Positions 23,460 to 35,700 of a stretch of DNA of 64,000 nt are shown here, one piece after another; within the stretch, counting starts at the first letter, position 1; every line of letters starts with the position of its first letter. The notes under the pieces were generated by a model. It did not search any database. It saw only the letters and a list, made by a program, of their open reading frames with translations, and had not been told where the DNA came from. Position numbers and translations under genes: made by a program. The stretch is from Pyricularia pennisetigena (Eukaryota > Ascomycota > Sordariomycetes > Magnaporthales > Pyriculariaceae), in NCBI RefSeq assembly GCF_004337985.1, contig NW_021940920.1, forward strand, positions 542,549-606,548. The letters are read 5' to 3'.

Positions 23460-23517
<58 letters not shown>

Positions 23518-24342
23518 GTTCTTTTGCTTCTTTGTCGGAAGTATATCCATCGATGCACTTTGTTTTCTTTTTCTTTTCTTTTTTCTCATCGCGGTGAGCA
23601 ATTAACCGTTGAACCCCCCAAGCGTTTAGCCCGTCTGTGGTGGCGACATGTGAAAGCAATTATGCAGCTGTCGACCAGGCCGAGGGGTAACAAAGCGCGA
23701 GGTATCTAATATCCTACCTCCAGCCGACTACCTACAGCTGCTCTCGGGCTGAACCTTGCACCCACCCAACTTGTTAAATGTTAACGGCCATTTTTGATTG
23801 TTGGGGAAGCAACGACCGACCAAGCGGAGGAGTGGTTTGCTGAGTGCGTCGATGCGTTTACGCGGCAGTCAACCAAAAAAAATTCGGTAGACTTGGACAC
23901 TGTAGATAGAGAGCATATTGTCACCTGCATGGCAATCAGTCCACCCACCCCTGCAGAGGGCTTTCATCAACTTGTTCTTTTTTCCAATTGCAATTCTGCA
24001 ATCTAATCAATCTTGTTCAGCCGTAAATAAACAAAAGTCATTAACTGGGATAGATGCGGTGACCACGTGCTTGGTGTTGCTACGGACTTGAGGCGGCGCC
24101 GTGCTGGTTGCCTCTAGAGTAGTGGCCGCTGGTCGTCCCTCCATGTACAAGGCAGCGCACTGGACACCGATGTACGGAACAGAAATTTGTGTCTTTTGTC
24201 ACATGTTGACCTCTTCTCATGCCTGCCCTGGTATCACTCTAAATCCTCTCTCCCTTGTCTTTATTGTCTTTCTTTGTCTATCATCTAATTTTGACATTGC
24301 TGCCCTCTTTCTATGATCCCAGATTTTAGAGGTCGATGAGGT
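22685..24342. other. Intergenic region with a 56-base T run
   Basis: About 1.66 kb. Contains the longest homopolymer of the window. Overlapping frames through the poly-T give only poly-Phe or poly-Lys ORFs. No supported gene. Confidence 0.5.
23461..23516. repeat. Poly-T tract, 56 bases
   Basis: Uninterrupted run of 56 T. Exact length is likely to be uncertain in any assembly. It could be the relic of a poly-A tail, but I see no retroelement sequence or target-site duplication beside it. Confidence 0.9.
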
Positions 24343-26429
24343 CTAGTCCGCCATAATACTCTGACCCCCATCGGCAGTGATTCGGGCTCGAGTCCGGATT
24401 TTGAGAATACCACTTCCCAGCTTGCGGAAGGCAGAGCCCTCGCCTCGTTTCATACGGCTGTCAGTATTGACACCGATGGCGGCGCTGGGAGCAAACACGA
24501 GCGCCTCGCCAACGCGCAGTTTGACGATGCGCGAGAACACCTCCACTTCCGGGTCGGCAGAGACCGAGCCGCTGTTGTCCCGCAGCTTGATTGCGGTGAC
24601 GCCTTCGCCGCTGTCCTCACCATGGTCGCCTCCATATGCTGCTTTCTCCAGCATCAACGACGAGGAGCTGACGCCTGCCAGGTGTTGCTTCAGCACTTTT
24701 AGCCACGCTGGGGATGTGAATCGGTGCACAATAGTGACAGAGCAAAGATCAAGGAGGGCTGGCGAGACCGTCGGCTCCTGAGTAGAGATGAAAATGCGGC
24801 AGGCTTGGTGCCGCTGGAGCCGGATCGTCTGCAGTAGATTTTCGGTCAGAGTACGTGAGTCTGGGGACTCTGTGCCCTCTGTGCCGCCGCCCATGTACTT
24901 GTGAGCCTCATCGAGTGCAACAACTCGTCCAATTTTGGTGTCTTGTTCGAGGAACAAACTCAGACATATATTGAAGAGTGAACAGGCCGTCTGCGCCTGC
25001 ACACAGGGACAAGACAAGTCCACGATCGTCAATTTTCCGGGCTTGGGGGGTGGTTAGACGAGTGTCAGTAATTTGCTTGTTTCACAAAAGACATTGCGAT
25101 GGAGGTGCTCTGCAGCCATACCTCGGGGCTCCAGTCCGTTCCTTGCTCGTTCTTCCGGGCCTTTATCTTCTTAGGCGCAACGCCCACGTATGTCGAGTGG
25201 TACGCATGAACTTGTTTGCCAACCATGAAGCTCTCGAGGGTATCGAGACGCTGCTTCAGCGGCGCAAGCTGCGCTGGCGTCATGTTCTCCTCCTCGAGAA
25301 GCATCTTGAACTTTGCGTACTGAAAAGGAGCAACGCGTCCATCAGCTCTGTCAGGCTTTTGCTGCTGTTCCAGTCGCAGATCTCTCAGGATGCGTTGGAC
25401 GACATGCAAGTAAAGCGGGATGCCCTGCGTGTCGTCCACTGCCATGAGTGACATCATTCGTTTAGTGTTGAGATCGCTCTCATTTAAGCGAAGAGGCTCA
25501 ACGGTCACGTTAGGAATTTTGGAATATACTCCCTGTATGGAGAAGGTATGAGTATATGGTCTTGCGTCTCGGATTTACGGAGTGAAACTTACCTTGATCG
25601 TCTTGATGTTTGTGGGCGCACATAGAACCCTGACTTTCACATTCTGATTCGAAGCCAAATACGCAGCCTCGCAGGGCTCACCTCCATTATCAGATACGAA
25701 TGTATCGTAGTGAAAAACGACTCCGGTTAACGGTCTGGGCAAAACGTTTGCACGCGATGACATGAGGCAGTTCTCAAGCAGGCACGACAGACTGTGACTT
25801 TTGCCAGAACCTTGACTACCACAGATAAAGACGCTGGATGGGGCCGCGATGTTGTAAAAGACCCGCGGATCTGCCGGTGCCTCATCTCCGTTGGCGCCGG
25901 AAGTGACTCCTCCAAGCAGGCCATACTGGGGGAAAGGGCTCGAGTTTGAAGGAGCCAAGTCCACCGCACGTCTGCGAACACTCTCTGTGAAAAGAGGCAC
26001 GGTCTTGATCTCGGATAGCTCATTGACCTCTGGGCTCAGCTGCAAGAGTTGCATCTGTTCAGCGAGAACCCTGTCAACCTCCTTGGACGCTGATCTGCTC
26101 CTGGTGGGTGCCGAAGAGCTTGTGTCGGATGTCAACTTGAGGCTCTCCTCAGAAGAGGAAGAGCTACTGTCTGAGTCGGACATGTCGCCCTCCTCGGAAT
26201 TATCCTCTTTTGCTTGGTGATCTTCGTCGTCGTCGTCGTCGTTGTCGTCGTCGCCCTCATCGTCTTCGCTTGATGAATCATTAGAAGCGCGCGCTGGTCG
26301 CTCTGGTTCAGAGTCAGATGTGTCTGAGTCTCTCAGCTCAGGGGATAAAGCCATAGTCCAGGCAGCCCCTCCCAAGGCACCGTGTGAAATGGTATACACA
26401 GATTCCATCTTGGGCTTTCTGGAGAGCAT
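24343..26429 (-). CDS. HerA/FtsK-like P-loop ATPase with acidic N-terminal region
   Basis: Three exons, 26429-25593, 25532-25122 and 25041-24343 (introns of 60 and 80 bases, phase 0), give 648 residues; an alternative ATG lies at 26408. Residues about 34-110 are a Ser/Asp/Glu-rich, presumably disordered stretch. Walker A is GSQGSGKS at 204-211 after SSVFICG; Walker B is RVVALDEAHKYM with Asp460-Glu461, followed by a helix and RIFISTQEPTVSPALLDLCS, a sensor-like segment. The LDEAHKYM plus STQEP arrangement is that of the HerA/VirB4 branch of P-loop NTPases, which in prokaryotes pump DNA or protein. Assignment to that branch is by motif pattern. The fungal role is not known to me; the acidic tail suggests interaction with basic partners, which is inference. 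Divergent from the BAR-SH3 gene. Confidence 0.78.
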
Positions 26430-27989
26430 CTCAATGACATCTTTGTTGGACAGGATCGCAAACAATTTTGAACGAATCGGAAGTCCTTTTTAAGATGCGC
26501 TAATCTCAGAATGAAGTGACGTATTAGAAGCAAAGACATGCGACTCTTTCATATTTACAAACATGTAGCTTCTAGACACACGCGTGTTGGTTGAAGCGTT
26601 GATAACGCGCGTTTACACCTTTGGTGTGACTGAAGTAAACTAGCCCACAATTGATTTCTGTTGGTTTGCCAGGTAAGGGGCTGCTGAGGTGTTTATCATT
26701 GGTCAATTGTGTTTTAATATGGATCTCCAGGCAGAGCGAGCAATTAAAGAAAAAAAAAAAAAAAGTTGTTTCCCTCTTTTGGAAATGTACGAGATTCCGT
26801 CAGAATACAACTGTTCTTCTGCGAGATGATGACCGAGCGCCGCAAATCCCTTCGACGATATCAAGACCTTTGGTCAGAGATACGAGTCTGCATGTTCGCA
26901 GATAAGTTATAGATCAGTTTGGGGGCAATTGATGAGCTCGCCCAAGATCGTTGTAATAGGTGCACATTTGTTGGTCGTCACGTGCATCCCCACACACTAT
27001 TACGCAGACAGATGTCTCTTTCTGGCTAAACCCGTACGAGAGCCCCTCCACATTCCCCTTCCTCTCCAGGCGCCCAAGCGTCCACCGACGTGGAGGTAAA
27101 GGCTGGGCCAATTGGCTTGCCTTACTGGTGCATTGTTTCGGCTACCAGCGAGTGGCTTCTGGGACATCCCCGCTAAGGTCAGTCCGCCGTTGCGGATAAC
27201 TTAAAAAAGTAACCCATATTACTACTGACCAGCTTCAAGTCTGACATGTATGTATTGCTTGCCTAGGGCGGGGTACATGCTTGTTGACTATTGAAAAACA
27301 TGGCCGTAAAAAGCCGTCATCGTTTTCGATTACAGGTGCTGGCGGTCAACAGAATGCCAAACACCGTTCATCTATGCGTTTGAATGGCTATTGACATCCC
27401 CCCGCACAGTTCACTCCTAATTTAGTCTGTCGCAGCCAGAGATTGGGATGATTGATGAGGCAGGCAAAAGGCACGTAATTCGGTCATGGTTGTGTTCCCC
27501 AATGGCTTGTTGCTTGTGCCGAACACTGCGTGCGCCAGGATCCCGCACAGTCTTCGTCTCCTGCAGTGGCTGCCTGTGCCCCACTATCATGATCCTGGAA
27601 ACAGGCTATTCTGGCCCTCCAACCCAGGGGAGGGGGCATTGGAACACGACACGCAAGTCGGTAGACAAATCCAATCTTTAACCACACGCACCCTCACACA
27701 CTCTCGGCCCTACCTAAGGGTAGATTGGTGATGCGCGTCTTTGACTGGGCATGACTTCACCCGTCAATCCTCCAGCACATTAGACTCAAGCCACCCAACC
27801 ATCCTCTCATCTCAAGCCGACTCGTTCCCCACACTCCGACACTTTGCTTTGGGCTTGACGCCACACTTAGCGTTCCACCTCCTGTGCCGAGTATTGAACA
27901 CCAACTCTCCCGCCTAACCTGGCTTGCCGAGGATCAATTTTACAGAGCAACACCAGGAGCTCAAGCATCATTGCGACCACAACCACAGG
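26430..27989. other. Divergent region between the P-loop ATPase and BAR-SH3 genes
   Basis: About 1.56 kb, no supported gene. An A run of 15 lies at 26750-26764. CA-rich sequence with CACACACTC-like strings (27685-27705) and pyrimidine-rich stretches precede the BAR-SH3 start. Confidence 0.45.
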
Positions 27990-29608
27990 ATGCAGTCGGT
28001 GTCGAGATCATGGGGCAAATTGGTCGGCAAGGGGCCAGGCGACAATGCCAAAGTCTCGTTGATGCTGAACGATTTTGAGGATGCCGACAAAATCCTTCTC
28101 AAGGCAAGTTATCCAAGCTGGCCCACCTTGCTTCACCGTTGTCACACCTCGGCTAACAATCTTTCTCTCCCTTCCACAGATCATTGACAGCGCCAAATCT
28201 TGGAGAGAGGCCTGGATTTCCCTTGTAACCTCACAGCTCGGGATAGCTACTGAATATGAAGGCTTATACGACCCCATTGTCGGCGCGACCGATGGCCACG
28301 GGAAAGAGATGACACCGACGCCTGAATCACAGCTACAGCGCACCCTGAGGCTCTGCGAGGTTTACCGCGAGCTCAAGGACGAGCTGATGGAGGAAATTGG
28401 CCAGATAGAACCTCGTGTCATAAAGCCGGCCACGGATGCTAGGGATTGCATACAGCCTATTCGCAAGACTATCAAAAAGCGCGAGAACAAGCGCCTTGAC
28501 TACGAGAAGCAACAGGACAAAGTGAACAAGCTCGCAAGAAAGTCAGGCAAGACGCCCAAGGAAGAGAATCAGTTGGTCAAGGCGCAGGAAGACATGAACA
28601 ACTTAGCAGAGGTGCGTTGAGCGGCACGGGGCCAAGAGCGTCAGCGGGCATTATACTGACTCTGTAAATTTGCAGGAATTCCACATTGCGGATGGACACT
28701 TGCGCGAGACGCTGCCGCACATCGTCAATGCCGCATTCAACATGGTTCCGCCCTTGCTCGGCTGTCACGTTCTTATACAAAACAAGCTTCTTGGGCTTTA
28801 CTACACCTTCCTCAACGGTTACTGCGAGGAAGTTGGCTTCCCATCGCCCCCGCCTCCTATGGAGCAGGTCGTCGCCGACTGGACCGCCGATTTCAAGCCA
28901 GTTCAAGCTGAGATGGAACAGATCGGCTGCGTGTCGCGCGGCAAGGCCATTCATATGTCAATGCGCCTGCCTACCGAGCAGCCCGAGCAGCCTGGGGCCC
29001 GCCGTATGGCCGCTCCGCCTCAATCTGACGCCTTGCGCCGCACCTCAACTGGCCTCATACCCGGCAACGACCCCAAGGGCCGGCTCCAACGCATGTCCTC
29101 GGCGCCAGCGCCCCCGCCGCCAGCCCAGCCTTCCCCGCGCCCGGGTCTCGGCGGCGCCCACCTCCGCGCTACAGACTTTACGACCGCAACGGCGCTTGGT
29201 GAGCCGTCCTCGGCACCCCTTGTCGTTCGTCCAAGAACGCAGGGTCCGGTCGACTATTTTGGCCACGACCGGCCTTCGCACTCGCCAGCCGGCACACCGG
29301 GCGGCTACAGCCACCCACAACCCCATCGCCAGCCATCATCATCCAGCATCAGCGCCGCTTCTATCGCGGCCAAGAAGAAGCCCCCGCCGCCGCCCCCGCC
29401 GAAACCGCGCATCCCCGCCGCAAAACCGCCGGACGAGTTTGTGGTCGCCATGTTTGCGTTCCCGGGACAGGGCAAGGGTGATTTGTCATTCCAGGCCGGC
29501 GACCGGATCAGGGTCATCAAAAAGACCCAGACGGCTGACGACTGGTGGGAGGGCGAGGTTGGTGGGCGTAAGGGCAGCTTCCCTGCTAATTACTGCCAGC
29601 CTGCTTGA
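27990..29608 (+). CDS. BAR-domain and SH3-domain protein (Rvs167/Hob1-like)
   Basis: Three exons, 27990-28103, 28180-28611 and 28676-29608, give 492 residues. Residues about 10-270 form an alpha-helical BAR domain (ESQLQRTLRLCEVYRELKDEL; the basic helix IKKRENKRLDYEKQQDKVNKL; LLGCHVLIQNKLLGLYYTFLN). A Pro/Ser/Arg-rich linker follows with KKKPPPPPPPKPR, a possible SH3 or profilin ligand. The last 60 residues are an SH3 domain: VAMFAFPGQGKGDLSFQAGD, DDWWEGEVGGRKGSFPANY. This is the architecture of amphiphysin-like proteins that shape membranes in endocytosis and bind actin regulators at the cortex. Intron 1 begins GCAAGT rather than GT; reading frame and homologous layout support that site. Confidence 0.9.
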
Positions 29609-30358
29609 TGGTCACCTAGTTCAAAATCAAATGCGAAAAGAAAAGTGGGAGTGATGTTGAAATTTCAGCGTAGATGGAGCGTAAAACTATTTTCAAGCGT
29701 ACATAAATAGATTAATCCCCGTCCATAACAATCCATATGCACACTTGTTTTTTTTTTTTCTGCGTGCCATGTGTAACCTGACATCTCGGGCAAGTTAGAT
29801 ATTATCAAATTAACGACATCAGTCACACCGTTGCGCGAGATAAAGGTATCGAATTTGCCTAGGACAGTCGACTTAAGTGTATTCCTTGTGCCAACTCAAA
29901 GTGGCTTTCGGGCTATGAAGCGGAGACTGTTCCATTTCTCTAGTCTATTGTGTTTATTCGTCTTTCATCCAGTATCATGTTTCGCGTCCATTCAACATCA
30001 TGTACTCCCGGAAACCCCTCCGTTTATAAACTCTTGCCATGGACACTCGAGGGTCAAGGAATGAGATGAGTATGTCCGATGTGCCAAGCGAGCTTGGTGT
30101 TGTGTGTTGATCCAAATACTCAGACAAATGAGTGGAGTGAGGGTTTTTACGATCAAATTGTAGAAGAAAAAAAAAGTAAGGAACTCTGCAAAGAGTACTA
30201 TGGTAAATTCATGTGGGGTATCAAGATACAAGGGCTGTGTCCATTCAAAGACCAAGATTGAAAGACGAGCGGGGAAAATAAGGAACTCCTCTATGACCAA
30301 TATGCATGCATTGCTTCGTGTGACTCCTCCAATCGTATGCCAATATCAAAGGCTGGAT
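29609..30358. other. Convergent intergenic region, no supported gene
   Basis: 750 bases between two convergent genes. AT-rich, with short poly-T (about 29749) and poly-A (about 30169) runs. Short ORFs without motifs. Confidence 0.45.
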
Positions 30359-32737
30359 TTACGAATCCACTTGTCCGAAAGGAAAAGATCCTTGACTGAT
30401 ATGTCGCCGATCGCGGGCTGGTGCTGTGTTGATGCTAGCCGGCATCCTTGGTCGTCCTGCCGCCCCCAGGCTCTTATCTTCGGAGGCTGAGCTGAGATCC
30501 ATGGGCGTCACGGGACCACCGGGGCTTCCAAGGGGTTGCAAGCGAGGCGAGGCCGGCTTGGACAGGATGTTATACTGAACAGCCGTAAGATAGCTGCCTG
30601 CAAGTGCGTTGGAGGGTAACTGTGATGTTCCCGATGAGACATCCCCCCGAGATCTGGGAGGTAAATGCAAGTTATGAAGAGCTGGGAGCTGATTAAGCGC
30701 CTGGAAAACTTCATCTGCACCAAGCTGTTGGATCTGGGTGCCGAGGACCCTGTGCGCGCCCAGGCTGGTCTGTGTGATCATGTCACGCTGGTATTGCTGC
30801 AGACGGCGCCTAGCTTCGGAGTCAGACCGGCTGTGACCTTTGAGTTGAGGTGCTTTTGCCCGCGTTACTGCGGGGTTCTCGGGTTTTGACATGACCGATG
30901 ACGAGGGAGAGGCAATTCTAGGTGACATGGAAGGACTAGGTTGCTTGGGAAAGTAACCGTCGGGTGATGCTCCCGCATGATGCGGCTGTTCCTTCGCTGA
31001 TGCCTGCTTCGCCCGTTTCGCTTTCTTGCGGGCCTCCCAGTTTGTCGGGTAATATTTACCCATCGGCAGCAGGTTGTCTTCGGCACCAGTAGGGTTGTAC
31101 GCGGAAATTGATGGCGAGCTAGAGTGGTCAACCGAGGAAGAACGACTCTTTGCCGCCATGGCACTGATGAGACCGGAGCTTCCAGACCCGCCATCTTGAG
31201 CAGCCAGTCCGGCAGCTACCGATGAGGACAAGGTATTGGATGAACTGCCATGCCTCAGCGAGCCATCTCCAAGCTCTGGGCTGCAGTCTACCCCGGCCCT
31301 GGCAATCGATTTCTTCCGGGCTTCCTTGATGTCTGCATGAAAAGGATGGGTACGATGAACCCGCTTCCGATCCTCATGTTCAGGAAAATAACCCCTGCGA
31401 CGCGAATTAGCTTCCTTGTATCCTAGCAAGTGCGGCTCAAGCGATCAATTGCATCTAGACATGAGATCATAATTTAATGATGCATGCCAGGTAGTGTTCG
31501 GCACAGCAACTCACCCTGGCAGATCTCCCCGTGCTGACAACGGTGCCGTCGGGGTTGGTGCCTGCTGCTTTCCGACCATCCGCTTCGCCGGCATCTCGAT
31601 AGCAATCGGGCGACTGCGTTCCATATCCGCGTCTAATTTTCCGGTCGTCATCTCTGAAGCGGTTGCCTGCAGGTCATCTTATCAAAGGCGGCGGAGGAAC
31701 AATGTCAGTTTGGAACAACAAACAGTTTCTAGGTGGTTTCCAAAGATATATGTGGATAGGCAAAACAATGCCAAGACGGTTTTTTGAAGCCGACAGGCGA
31801 ATTAATGACTTCCCAGAAGCAAAGGATGACGCAGTAGTTCAAAGGGTTGTGTTTTAGCGCGATAAGCGGATGCATGTCGGGAAGAGATGTACACTCGGCG
31901 ACCACGCATAGTTATAATCCGGGGGTGCAAGGGAAATGATGTTTTCCGGTGGCTATGAGGAATCTCTATGAGTTATGACCACTAGGCCTGCCGCCAATGC
32001 TGTCAGGGTCTCGCGTTGACGACTTGTTCAACCCTAGTGTGTAGTATGCAAAGCTCCTGTGTGATGACGAAGTTACCGCTGCGAGGCCATGAGACATGGC
32101 GCCATGGGTAGTGGACCCTTTCGCAGGCGGCCATTAAGGTCCCGAGACGTGCTGGGGATGTGCCCTGTTTGACTACACGGTGCTGTACGCGGCGGGTAAC
32201 TACCCCGCGATCGGCGGCCCGCACGCCACCATTGGGCTGAGTTGGAGGGGGCTTGTGGCAGGGATGGGCTGTGTTCGGGTGCTTGGGGGCGCAAACCAAA
32301 AAGAGAAAACAACACCAGAAAAGAAAAAAAAGAGCAGCCCACAAACTGAGATCAGTAGCAGATGTCGCATCATTGCAACTTTATGCTCCATAGACTCCAG
32401 TGGAGGGAAGAATGGCAAAAGCAGAAAAACTTCTCAACATACCAGAGTTTGTCTTCGAGTCTCGAGAATCTTTAGATTCGAAGCTTGCCCATGAGCTAGC
32501 CAAATTACTTTGTCGAGAGGCGGTTAGCTTGGGCGTTTCCTCCTTTATTGGTGTGCCTGCAATCGACAGGACAAACTGCTCGTCCTCATCTTCGTGATCT
32601 TGGTAGTGGTCGTTCCGATGCGGCGAGGATCTGGCTGATTTGCCCTTGTCGTCCATGTGGTAGCGATCGAATCTTCCGTGGCGCAGTGTGCCCGAGCCTG
32701 GCGATGGCCGAAACGATGAGGGGATGAAGCTCGACAT
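30359..32737 (-). CDS. Ser-rich fungal protein with three Y-[FY]-P motifs, function unknown
   Basis: Model of three exons, 32737-32443, 31677-31515 and 31394-30359, giving 497 residues; phases 1 and 2 match across both introns. Intron 1 would be 765 bases, unusually long, with GTATGT and ATAAG ends; another AG 11 bases downstream breaks the frame, so the chosen one is favoured. The protein is mostly low-complexity (Ser, Pro, Arg, basic patches). Three related motifs stand out: GGYFPEHED with RVHRTHPFH (153-172), GKYYPTNWEARKKAKR (265-280) and DGYFPKQPSPS (298-308). These resemble conserved islands in otherwise disordered fungal proteins. It has no signal peptide or membrane segment. Exon 1 could instead belong to a separate gene, with a start at the ATG of 31651. 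I do not recognise a function. Confidence 0.62.
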
Positions 32738-35700
32738 GATGAATTCGCTGCCAAACTGCACGCTGTTGATGCTGTCCTCAAAATCCCTCCCCTCGCGGAA
32801 TATCGGTGGCTGAGCTCAAAATAAATACTGAGGCAGCTTGAGTGCGCAAGCCGCCGCAAGCAAGTAGGTAGGTTCGTCAAGAGAGCTGCCACGGTCGGGG
32901 TGCACGTTGTATCTTGGTGGTATCTTGGTCCAGCTTGAGGTTGCGGCTGGAAACCACTGACTCGGGTCGTTTTCTGCCTGTTGGGTACCAAACAGGGTGA
33001 CAGCAATCTCAAACGGTGCCGTCTGTGCTGTCAACCGTCTAAGTGAGAAGGTCTCTGCGAATTTGGTGAGCAGTGGTTTTTGGCAAAGCTGAGTTCCGTC
33101 CAAATATATCTGCTTCTCGCGCGAGGTTCCTTTCGTGCAGGCTGGTGATGTTCAAGTCAACGAAAATGTCCAACCGTTGGAGAATGAATGATTTTTGTTT
33201 TTTTTCAGATGGCGTGGTTTTGGAATAAAAATAAGGGGAAACAACGAAAGGGAGGGAAATACTGCAGTTCAAAAGGGAGAAAGATTCATGTGGCTTTATT
33301 TTGTTTGTGGACCAAGAGTCCAATATGCGCCTTCCACGATTAGGTATTTTGGCGAGCTATCACAACAACGTCTCCAACTGGGGACATCATAAAACCAGAG
33401 AAAACTAGCGGAGTCATCGAAAAATTTGGTGGGCCTTACGGCGGGGCTCTTCCACTCTCAGCTGTCAGGAGTACAGTGAGTGGTTCTGGGGAAAGGATCC
33501 AAGGTGTTTTGCTTGTTTTCTTGCATGTGGAGAGGTTTGATTGCCAGAGATGAAATGAAAGGATGGAGGATCAGCCTTGAGAGGCATCAATCTTGTGTTA
33601 TCCCGTTGATCTGACTGACCTCTAAGTTGGCTGGCGTGTTATGCTGAAGTTGAGTCGCTAAGGCAAGGTACGGGTACCTAAGGTAGTCACGAATTCTCCG
33701 CCGCTAGGCAGGCTGTTCTACCTTCCAAATCCGTTTCTCTGCAGTATTGTGCAAGGGTTCGTACGCCAAGTGGTGAAATCCGAGGATGTTCCGCTTCGAT
33801 GTCCAAGTCAGGGGACCAAGGAAAAAAACAAAAAAGTGCAAGACTTATGGATGGAGTCTCGGGCATCAGGCTTGCAATACTGCAAGAGTATGAAAAGAGA
33901 AAGCCAAAGAAGAAACGAAGGTGTTTCTGAAATAGGTCATGTAGGTTGGTAATAAATCAGGGATCCCGTTGCACCCGGGCAAAAGTTGCATCTGCCATTA
34001 TTTGCTTGGATGGCTGAACCAACCAAAACACGCGTACTCTTTGGTCGCGAATGCACCTCAGCAGTTAGGTTTTCGTTTGGTTCAGGGTCTCTCTGGGCCC
34101 TACGGAAGTACGGGCAGGAAATATCGAACAAGGAGAGGGAGCTGACATGGAAGTCAAAGACACCGGCTCTTGGCACGAAAGGGACCAGCAACCCATGTCC
34201 AACCGAGTGCAGTAGCGACAGCCTGCTACTGTAACTGAGCAAGAAACGAAACAGATCAAGCGTCGTACAGATAAAATCAAATAACTGGAGAAATGAATTC
34301 TCAAGCAAATTGCCATGTAGAATTACGCAGTCAGGGTTCAACAAGTCTCAAATATCGGCAGGGTTTCGGGCAAGCAAACAGCGCTAAACATTTTAAAAAA
34401 AAAAAAAAAAAACAATAACAGAAAAAGGAGGAGAGGTGGTGTGTACCCACCCTTTTTTTTTGGTGATCGACACGACTTGCTCCCACTACTTGTGTGTGCT
34501 TGTGAGCGAAACCAATGCCTCCATCTTGTAATCAGCCAGCCACCAACCGCCCGTCACACATCACGCCTTTGGGCTGTGCTGATCTTTATCAGCAGGGCGG
34601 TCTAATAAAAATCATATAATCAATCTCTTCTTGGGTAGATGCATGTAGGTAGTACGTATCCGTATACCGCCTCTGTTTCCATCCAAATTCTTTTGACAAG
34701 AAAGGGGGAGGAAAAAACCCCCCTTGTTCAGGTCCTTCTGTTCGTCGTTGGTCCCGCTTTGTATTCTGAACGCGCGTCAATGTTGCGACCCGAAATCTCA
34801 TGTTATCAGATTTGCCGTACCATGGATATGATAAGAAGAGGAGGGGTGAAAGAAAAGAAAAAGAAATAGAAAAAGCCACAGGAAACAATGGGGCATAGAT
34901 GCATCCTCCTCTAGATAGTCTTGGTACTGTATTGCTGCACCGTCATTATCACACAAGTATCCACAAGACACAGTTTACACACTACTCCAAAGTTTGTGGA
35001 GGATGCGGAGGATGATCCGTTTAGACACCGCAAAAAAAAAAAAAAATATCATAATTCGAAACAGGTGAACTGTCGACAACACTACTGCTCCGCCAAGTCC
35101 GCGCATAAAACCACGGATATATGCCGCGGTCGCGTCTGAAATAATTAATTGGGTGCATATGCGTCTGCGCCTGCGTATTGCCGTATGCACGGCGATGTTT
35201 TAGGAAAATCAACAAACGACGGTTGGAAAGACGCCACGCATTATTTCCGACGCAGGTTTTTGACCCTGTCTTTCAACACCCAAAATTCCGCCACAATTCC
35301 GAACCTGGACGAACTTACTTTGTTTGATTTTCCTGATGTAATCTCTGTTTTTTTACTGGGAACACGACAGAAGCAAAAATACTTCCGACTTTTTTTTTTC
35401 CAAAAATGAAAATAGAAATAAAAATAAAAATAACAAGTGGAAGTGAAAATGAATTTGCTGCGTCACTAAGTGGCTTCAAGCTGCTGTAATGGCGTGAGCC
35501 TCTCGTAGAGCCGCAAGGACAAGGGGACGGGCGTCCATCCAGTCAAGACCGTCCGTGGCTTGCGCCCCGGCACAGTCGGTGGCGAATACTCGTCCCGCGG
35601 ATATGGTCAGTCAGCATCACGGCCCTTGAGTCCTCTGTATCTTGGCGCGCGTTAGTTGGCTTCTCGATAGTGCCCCGAATATGCCCGTGAAAGGGACCGC

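Noticed and set aside
28686..29654. 322-codon frame overlapping BAR-SH3 exon 3 in another phase
   Set aside because: Arg/Pro/Ser-rich shadow; the other frame has BAR and SH3 signatures.
31666..31666. CCTGCAG as the 3' splice site for exon 2 of the Y-[FY]-P protein
   Set aside because: Using it shifts the frame against the phase-1 end of exon 1; the AG eleven bases upstream keeps the frame into GGYFPEHED.
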